Shown: positions 7,141 to 11,285 of the stretch, one piece after another
How positions within the stretch are numbered: position 1 is the stretch's first letter
Layout of the letters: each line of letters opens with the position of its first letter
Assembly (NCBI GenBank): GCA_964400355.1
Contig: CAYNTO010000043.1
Span: forward strand, 1 to 11,285
Length of the DNA stretch: 11,285 bases
Direction of reading: 5' to 3'
DNA from: JACKAL01 sp964400355
GTDB taxonomy: Bacteria > Bdellovibrionota > Bdellovibrionia > Bdellovibrionales > JAGQZY01
Program-made: the position numbers and the translations under genes
The notes under the pieces: generated by a model
Told to the model about the DNA's origin: nothing
The model's input: only the letters and a program-made list of their open reading frames with translations
The model's database searches: none

Positions 7141-7169
7141 GCACTCAAACCTAAATCCCTAATTTGGCT

Positions 7170-7181
7170 AGACTATAGTCT
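7170..7181. repeat. 12-base perfect palindrome downstream of cysS
   Basis: AGACTATAGTCT is a perfect palindrome in the gap between cysS and the protease gene. It could be an operator half-site pair, or chance. It includes TATAGT, a good -10-like hexamer, but no -35 box lies at the right distance. Confidence 0.3.
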
Positions 7182-7195
7182 GTAAGATCTGTCAG

Positions 7196-7214
7196 GCAGT
7201 TTTTTGATAACTGC
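7196..7214 (+). terminator. Weak stem-loop after cysS
   Basis: GCAGTT (7196-7201) pairs with AACTGC (7209-7214) across a 7-base T-rich loop and is followed by TTATTAAT. The stem is short and the T tract is interrupted. A role as cysS terminator is possible but not strong. Confidence 0.35.
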
Positions 7215-7240
7215 TTATTAATCCGACTAATTTATTGTTG

Positions 7241-7270
7241 TTGTAAGAGCAATTCCCCTATGGCTAAAAT
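7241..7270 (+). promoter_or_regulatory. Possible promoter of the S8 protease gene
   Basis: TTGTAA (7241-7246, four of six matches) is followed after 18 bases by TAAAAT (7265-7270, five of six matches). Transcription would begin near 7277. That lies downstream of the in-frame ATG at 7260 and so supports the ATG at 7326 as the real start, with a leader of about 50 bases. Confidence 0.4.
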
Positions 7271-7325
7271 TTTCAAACGCCGTGGAAGGCAAATTTTACA
7301 CATATCCAATTGGATTGGGGGGAAT

Positions 7326-8663
7326 ATGGTACTAAAGGGTCTACTGTCATTACTCGTTGCTGGTGCTGTAAGCACAGCGTCTGCAGAAACAATGATCGTT
7401 AAATTTAAACCGGGTTTCGACGTGAAGAACTTTAAGTTCATGGGCGTAAGTAAGCTTGAGCCTGTAATTGCCGAGATGGGCATTTACACTATTGATGTGC
7501 CAGTTTCTAAAAACGGCGCGCGTGCGGCTCTCTCTTCGCTCCGTGGTGCAAAAGGTATCGCTTACGCTCAAGAAGATCACAAAGTGACTCAAAGAGCAGT
7601 GCCCAACGATAAGAGCTTTAAACAACAATGGGACATGCTCCTCGATAACCAAAATTTTGGTATCGATGCAATCTCTGCGTGGAACAACTATGGCCAAGGT
7701 GGCAAAGATGCAGCTGGTAACGACATCGTTGTTGCGGTTGTCGATGGCGGCGTGGATCTTTCTCACGACGATCTTGCGCAAAATATTTGGGTGAACGCTG
7801 GCGAAATTCCAGGAAACAAAAAAGATGACGATGGCAACGGTTACGTTGACGACATAAATGGTTGGAATGCGTACAATAGCACAGGTGCGGTGGAATCTGA
7901 CTACCACGGGACACACGTGGCAGGGACGGTTGGTGCCATCGGTAACAATGGTATCCATGGTGCCGGTGTGAACTGGGACGTAAAGATCATGGCGATCAAC
8001 GGTTCTTCCGGCAGCACAGCTACTGTTTTAAAAGCCTACGGTTATGTTCTTAAGCAAAAACAATTGTGGGTTTCCTCAGGTGGTAAACAAGGCGCCAACG
8101 TTGTTTCTACAAACTCCAGCTTCGGCGTGGATTACGGCGATTGCAAATCCGGTAGTTATCCAGCTTGGAACGACATCTATAACGAAATGGGCAAAGTGGG
8201 CATCCTTCATGCGATCGCCACTGCCAACATCGGTATGGACATCGATAAAAACGGCGACGTGCCTACTGGTTGCGACAGCGAGTACATCATCGCAGTTACA
8301 AACACAGAGAAGAACGGTAACAAGAACAGCGGTGCTGGTTTTGGTCTAACAATGATCGATCTTGGAGCTCCAGGCACAAACATCTACTCCACTATGGAGA
8401 ACAATGGTTGGGGATCACTCACTGGTACATCTATGGCGACTCCACACGTTGCAGGCGCAGTGGCGTACATGCACTCTGCGGGTAGCAAAGCGTTCAACGA
8501 CATGTACCTTAAAGATCCTGGCGCAGGTGCACTTGCTCTTAAAAAAGTAATGCTTGCCACTGTCACTCCAGCTTCCAGCATGGCCGGCAAAACAGTTTCA
8601 GGCGGAATCCTGAACCTCAACAACGCCGCAAAAGCCATGAACGAGTACGTCACCACTCGCTAA
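7326..8663 (+). CDS. Secreted subtilisin-like serine protease (family S8)
   Basis: This 445-residue endopeptidase precursor is exported by a signal peptide ending A-S-A at residue 20. Residues 21 to about 90 form an inhibitor-I9-like propeptide (M-I-V-K-F-K-P-G ... A-Q-E-D), normally cleaved to activate the enzyme. The catalytic triad is complete: Asp140 (A-V-V-D-G-G-V-D), His194 (H-G-T-H-V-A-G) and Ser369 (G-T-S-M-A-T-P-H-V-A-G). Asn301 (A-T-A-N) is in place for the oxyanion hole. The D-D-D-G-N-G-Y-V-D-D loop near 165-175 is a calcium-binding insertion common in bacterial S8 enzymes. Cys272 and Cys316 may pair. No extra C-terminal domain is present. ATG 7326 was chosen because a GGGGGG run (7317-7322) precedes it and the signal peptide then starts normally. 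ATG 7260 would add 22 residues without a ribosome binding site. Confidence 0.94.
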   Translation: MVLKGLLSLLVAGAVSTASAETMIVKFKPGFDVKNFKFMGVSKLEPVIAEMGIYTIDVPVSKNGARAALSSLRGAKGIAYAQEDHKVTQRAVPNDKSFKQQWDMLLDNQNFGIDAISAWNNYGQGGKDAAGNDIVVAVVDGGVDLSHDDLAQNIWVNAGEIPGNKKDDDGNGYVDDINGWNAYNSTGAVESDYHGTHVAGTVGAIGNNGIHGAGVNWDVKIMAINGSSGSTATVLKAYGYVLKQKQLWVSSGGKQGANVVSTNSSFGVDYGDCKSGSYPAWNDIYNEMGKVGILHAIATANIGMDIDKNGDVPTGCDSEYIIAVTNTEKNGNKNSGAGFGLTMIDLGAPGTNIYSTMENNGWGSLTGTSMATPHVAGAVAYMHSAGSKAFNDMYLKDPGAGALALKKVMLATVTPASSMAGKTVSGGILNLNNAAKAMNEYVTTR

Positions 8664-8671
8664 TCCCAAAA

Positions 8672-8684
8672 GGTGCCTGGCACC
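8672..8684. repeat. GGTGCC-T-GGCACC short inverted repeat
   Basis: A 6-bp perfect inverted repeat around a single T, just after the protease stop codon. It may form a small hairpin. I recall similar short GGTGCC/GGCACC motifs recurring between genes in several bacterial genomes, but a genome-wide count is needed. A related arm (GGCACCTGG) occurs in the 1817-1867 stem-loop. Confidence 0.4.
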
Positions 8685-8715
8685 ATTTAGTTTAGCAGTG
8701 CGACATAGTTCGGAC

Positions 8716-8745
8716 AAAAAAGGGAACCAACAGGTTCCCTTTTTT
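8716..8745 (+). terminator. Strong Rho-independent terminator after the S8 protease gene
   Basis: AAAAAAGGGAACC and GGTTCCCTTTTTT form a perfect 13-bp stem with the 4-base loop AACA. The stem ends in a T6 run on the plus strand. The A6 run on the other side would make it work in both directions, although both flanking genes read rightward. Confidence 0.92.
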
Positions 8746-8828
8746 ATTTGTCCAATCGGAGCGTGTTATGTTTAGAAAACAACACAAGTGCTCTATGTTT
8801 ATTAGTTCATTGGCATCCATAATTTCCA

Positions 8829-8834
8829 TATAAT
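8829..8834 (+). promoter_or_regulatory. -10 box for the M24 gene
   Basis: This is a perfect TATAAT. The expected start near 8841 coincides with the beginning of the AAGGAGG ribosome binding site, giving a leader of only about 12 bases. The -35 region at the right distance (TTCATT, 8806-8811) is poor, so an activator may be needed. Confidence 0.45.
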
Positions 8835-8852
8835 AGATCCAAGGAGGCACCC

Positions 8853-9542
8853 ATGAGTTCACCAACGGAATCACCAACTGTGGACACTTTAGAAAAGGAG
8901 ACGGTTGGCGAAAACTTTAGCAATGACCTTCTGCGCTTTGCTCGCGACAAAACTCTTGAGGTGATTGAACGTGCCGCAAAACTGATGAAGCCTGGCATGA
9001 CAGAGCAAGAAGCTCGGAAAATTATTCAGAATCTGCAGAGGGAAGTGGGCTCTCCTAAATCGTGGCATGCGCCTCAAGTGCGTTTTGGCGAGAATACCAT
9101 CCTCTCCTTTGGTGGCACGGCCCGCTCGGGTCCACTGCTTAAGGAAAACGATATATTCTTTTTTGATCTCGGACCCATATTCGAAAATCACGAAGGCGAT
9201 GTGGGGCGAACTTTTGCCATCGGCAGTGACAAAGAGATGATCAAGTGTGCCCACGATGTGGAGCAGATATGGATAGAGACACGGGACCACTGGTATCGCA
9301 CCCATGTGAGTGGAAAAGATCTCTACGCATTTGCTGCCCAGTCGGCGGAGTCGCGCGGTTGGCAATTGATACTAAAGGGTGCGAGCGGGCACCGAGTGTC
9401 TGATTTTCCGCACATCGCTAAACGTCGCGGAGTGATGGGGCGCTTTAAAGAAAAACCAATTGAAAATCGCTGGATCTTAGAGATACAGATCCGCCATCCC
9501 ACACGCAATTTCGGTGCTTTCTACGAGGATCTTCTGAACTGA
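8853..9542 (+). CDS. Compact M24-family metallopeptidase-fold protein
   Basis: This 229-residue cytoplasmic protein has the 'pita-bread' fold of methionine aminopeptidase and Xaa-Pro peptidases. The five metal ligands of that family are all present in order: Asp105 (F-F-D-L-G), Asp116 (E-G-D-V-G-R-T, 11 residues later as in methionine aminopeptidase), His180 (S-G-H-R), Glu210 (I-L-E-I-Q) and Glu225 (F-Y-E-D). His72 could serve the substrate site. The creatinase N-terminal domain of prolidases is absent, so it is a bare catalytic domain about as short as the family gets. Its P1 specificity is unknown, and it need not be the housekeeping methionine aminopeptidase. The start is secure: a full AAGGAGG lies five bases upstream. 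It follows a strong terminator and so begins a new transcription unit. Confidence 0.88.
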   Translation: MSSPTESPTVDTLEKETVGENFSNDLLRFARDKTLEVIERAAKLMKPGMTEQEARKIIQNLQREVGSPKSWHAPQVRFGENTILSFGGTARSGPLLKENDIFFFDLGPIFENHEGDVGRTFAIGSDKEMIKCAHDVEQIWIETRDHWYRTHVSGKDLYAFAAQSAESRGWQLILKGASGHRVSDFPHIAKRRGVMGRFKEKPIENRWILEIQIRHPTRNFGAFYEDLLN

Positions 9543-9618
9543 GCGTACATGTCTGTTTCATTTTGATATCGATAGCGTAAAAAAATCGGTAAGTGCAGAC
9601 TTCGAGCGGTGTTGCTAC

Positions 9619-9624
9619 TACAAT
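9619..9624 (+). promoter_or_regulatory. Possible -10 box for the pectate-lyase-like gene
   Basis: TACAAT matches five of six -10 positions and predicts a start near 9631, only two bases before the GGGGG ribosome binding site. No good -35 box lies 16 to 18 bases upstream. Read-through from the M24 gene is the alternative, as no terminator is visible in the 102-base gap. Confidence 0.3.
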
Positions 9625-9644
9625 GAATGTTTGGGGGACATCGA

Positions 9645-10907
9645 GTGAGCAAACGCAAAATTTTAATAGCTACAACTGCACTCATTGTCATGTATCAAAA
9701 CTGCAGTCCTAAATCTCAAACTGCACAACAACCAGTGGTTCAGCCATCTGGACTTGTCGTTGTGGAACCCGAGACTCCTGTCAAAAAATTACCTGTGGCC
9801 TCGCGCGATGCCGTCGGCTGGGATTCATTGTCGGAAGAGCTCGAAGGTTACGCCCATGAAACTACAGGGGGACTTGACGGTGTCGTCTACACGGTGACGA
9901 ACTTTACTGACTACAATTCCAGTGAAAAACCACTGCCGGGAACTCTCCGTTATGGTATCGAAAAGTACGAGCGCAGCGCGAAGCTCTGGATTCGATTCGA
10001 GGTGGGCGATGGGCAGCCAAAAGTGATTCAGCTCACGAGGAAACTCAGTTTAAATCGTAGCCACCTCACAATAGACGGTCGCGGTGCACAGATCACTCTG
10101 GAGACTCCGATAGATTGGTCGAAGTATGAATTGGTTGCAGGAGGTGCTTATAGGGACGGGTGTGCTCCTAAGGCTGGAAACTCTTCGCTGGGTATGATGA
10201 CCATATTGGGGCAGCAAAATATTATTCTCACCCACTTAAATTTCACTCGCTCCAATTACAAAAGTAGCTTTAGTAATGATGATACAATTGATAAGGAGTG
10301 CTTGGGGGATATGGTGGGTATCGCCAATCATCCTAAGTATCCGACGCCTGTGCATCGCATTTGGCTCAATCGCTTGAGTTTTGAAAAGTGCGGTGATGAG
10401 TGCATTGGAATCACCAGGCCGAAAAGCGCCGCAAGTTATCATGGAGTTTCTATTTCCAATTCTCACTTTAAGGACACCAGTCCGTTTGAAAAAGGATTAC
10501 TTATTTACGGTGGAGTCGATGAAGCCGATGCGGCTGTGCCAGGTGGCGTTTATCCCTATCGTGTGTCGCTTTATAGAAATACTTTTGAAAGTATCTACCA
10601 GCGCAATCCATCAGTGGGCGGAAGCTCCCTGGTGCACGTGTACAATAACAAGTTCGTAGATTGGGGATCAGTGGTTCTGCTCTCACGCACCAATAGTCGC
10701 TGTTTCTTCGAAGGCAATATTTTGATAGGCTCAGAAGACAGTGACCCTGAGCCTCTGCAAACCGACGACACTGGAAGAATTTTTTCCAACGACAATTTGA
10801 GTCGAGGGGCTTCGGTACAACTTCCCATTACTGCCGATTACGTGGCCTATAGGGAGAGATGGGTGAAAGTACCCACGCGAGTTATTCCCGCTCAAGACTT
10901 GGATTAA
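9645..10907 (+). CDS. Pectate-lyase-like (PL1-type beta-helix) lipoprotein
   Basis: This 420-residue exported protein resembles polysaccharide lyase family 1, a right-handed parallel beta-helix that cleaves pectate by beta-elimination using calcium and an arginine. The N-terminal block A-H-E-T-T-G-G ... V-Y-T-V-T-N (70-86) and P-G-T-L-R (98-102) is typical of bacterial family members. Further matches are L-T-I-D-G-R-G (141-147), an I-W-L-N-R strand (239-243), K-G-L-L-I-Y-G (283-289) and Q-R-N-P ... H-V-Y-N-N (319-335). Lys283 and Arg320 sit where the catalytic Lys and Arg are expected. Calcium ligands could be Asp222, Asp251 and Glu252. The signal peptide ends Y-Q-N-C-S, an unusual lipobox, so lipidation at Cys20 is likely but not certain. 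Start GTG 9645 follows a GGGGG run (9633-9637); ATG 9627 would place that run inside the coding sequence. Confidence 0.85.
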   Translation: MSKRKILIATTALIVMYQNCSPKSQTAQQPVVQPSGLVVVEPETPVKKLPVASRDAVGWDSLSEELEGYAHETTGGLDGVVYTVTNFTDYNSSEKPLPGTLRYGIEKYERSAKLWIRFEVGDGQPKVIQLTRKLSLNRSHLTIDGRGAQITLETPIDWSKYELVAGGAYRDGCAPKAGNSSLGMMTILGQQNIILTHLNFTRSNYKSSFSNDDTIDKECLGDMVGIANHPKYPTPVHRIWLNRLSFEKCGDECIGITRPKSAASYHGVSISNSHFKDTSPFEKGLLIYGGVDEADAAVPGGVYPYRVSLYRNTFESIYQRNPSVGGSSLVHVYNNKFVDWGSVVLLSRTNSRCFFEGNILIGSEDSDPEPLQTDDTGRIFSNDNLSRGASVQLPITADYVAYRERWVKVPTRVIPAQDLD

Positions 10908-10956
10908 CGTCCTGAGATGCGCTGAACATGAGCCAGTGGTTTAAGGGCTCAGGCGT
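10907..10956 (+). other. Stem-loop region after the pectate-lyase-like gene
   Basis: ACG-T-CCTGAG (10907-10916) can pair with CTCAGGCGT (10948-10956), nine pairs with one bulged T. Alternatively TGAGCC (10929-10934) pairs with GGCTCA (10946-10951). The two share bases and exclude each other. No T run follows, so simple termination is doubtful. Confidence 0.35.
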
Positions 10957-11041
10957 TCCATTTGTAAATCACGTCTGTTCCATCAGTCCGAGGTCGAGCC
11001 TGATTCTGACCGAGAGCTCATATTCGGATCAGCGCCGTCTT

Positions 11042-11113
11042 GAATTGAGAATTCTTCAATTCTGTTCGAAGATTTGCCGATAAAAGAGGTGGTGGTACTC
11101 GGCATAAATCGGC
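11042..11113 (+). other. Inverted repeats in the leader of the last gene
   Basis: GAATTGA and TCAATTC (11042-11048 and 11056-11062) form a 7-bp hairpin around an AGAATTCT palindrome. Just after it, GCCGA at 11076-11080 can pair with either TCGGC at 11099-11103 or, extended by one base, ATCGGC at 11108-11113. All lie between the pectate-lyase-like gene and the partial gene and may be in that gene's 5' leader. The role is unknown. Confidence 0.35.
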
Positions 11114-11133
11114 GAAATTGTTGGAAGAAAAGT

Positions 11134-11285
11134 ATGAAAGCAACTTCAGTTGCTTTCATGATTTTATTTTTCCAAACCAGCGCCAAGGCACAAACAGATT
11201 TACCACAACATTTTACGCTGGATGGAAGACTGTTCGAGCCCGGCTCGAACACCGAGCCGCTCCTTGATTCCAGCACCGTAGTCAC
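11134..11285 (+). CDS. N-terminus of an exported protein, cut by the window edge
   Basis: An open frame starts at ATG 11134 and runs to the end of the window without a stop, giving 50 codons. GGAAG at 11123-11127 is a ribosome binding site at normal distance. Residues 1-19 (M-K-A-T-S ... A-K-A) form a short signal peptide with a clean A-x-A cleavage site before Gln20. The mature part begins Q-T-D-L-P and then reads F-T-L-D-G-R-L-F. A similar F-x-x-x-G-R-L opening occurs in some large surface or fibre-like proteins of predatory and related bacteria. That link is only a recollection and the function is unknown. Codons 33-39 contain a 19-base inverted repeat. Confidence 0.75.
   Translation, partial: MKATSVAFMILFFQTSAKAQTDLPQHFTLDGRLFEPGSNTEPLLDSSTVV

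Noticed and set aside
7260..7325. Upstream start for the S8 protease
   Set aside because: It would put 22 charged residues before a normal signal peptide. It has no ribosome binding site and lies upstream of the predicted transcription start.
7350..7958. 202-codon open frame on the minus strand
   Set aside because: It is antisense to the conserved catalytic region of the S8 protease. The protease frame carries clear motifs and this one does not.
8044..8349. 101-codon plus-strand frame
   Set aside because: It is an out-of-frame shadow inside the S8 protease gene, without a ribosome binding site.
9567..9574. TATCGATA palindrome before the PL1-like gene
   Set aside because: Eight bases is too short to stand out from chance, and it has no promoter element at a useful distance.
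10983..11285. 100-codon minus-strand frame reaching the window edge
   Set aside because: The plus strand here has a proper ribosome binding site, signal peptide and start at 11134. The minus frame shows no protein-like features and crosses intergenic inverted repeats.
1..11285. CRISPR array, insertion sequence, prophage, toxin-antitoxin pair or defence island
   Set aside because: No direct-repeat array, transposase or integrase frame, terminal inverted repeats, or small paired toxin-like genes were seen on either strand.

Overview
The window looks like ordinary chromosome from a Gram-negative bacterium, most likely of the Bdellovibrionota (Bdellovibrio-like). This placement is an inference. 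It rests on the mix of exported proteins: a von Willebrand A lipoprotein, a secreted subtilase, and a lipoprotein whose signal peptide ends in Y-Q-N-C-S. The roughly balanced base composition and the many short, strand-switching transcription units fit as well. No ribosomal RNA, insertion sequence, phage gene or CRISPR array is visible.

Layout from left to right. A tRNA-Cys(GCA) gene lies on the minus strand (46-119) with its own promoter and an abutting 3' hairpin. Two plus-strand genes for exported proteins follow: an unrecognised secreted protein (322-1746) and a vWA lipoprotein (1939-3258). The gap between them holds a strong 51-base stem-loop with an alternative pairing partner. A Rho-independent terminator for the lipoprotein gene lies partly inside the 3' end of the converging metallo-beta-lactamase-fold hydrolase gene (3307-4179, minus). 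Upstream of that hydrolase, on the same strand, is a SelO-type protein AMPylase (4220-5629). SelO is divergent from cysS (5677-7140, plus). cysS is followed by a secreted S8 protease (7326-8663) that ends at a 13-bp terminator hairpin. A compact M24 metallopeptidase-fold protein (8853-9542), a pectate-lyase-like lipoprotein (9645-10907) and the first 50 codons of another exported protein (from 11134) complete the window.

The genes do not form one pathway. cysS and tRNA-Cys serve the same aminoacylation reaction but lie on opposite strands about 5.5 kb apart. SelO and the hydrolase may be partly co-transcribed. The remaining genes mostly encode cell-envelope or secreted proteins.

The most interesting signals are non-coding. 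(1) There is a candidate switching RNA ahead of the vWA lipoprotein. (2) Two genes, the hydrolase and cysS, have -35/-10 promoters placed so that transcription should begin at the A of the start codon, and neither has a Shine-Dalgarno sequence, so both look leaderless. (3) Three exported proteins have a ribosome binding site that is a pure G run rather than AGGAGG. I found no convincing new defence or mobile system.
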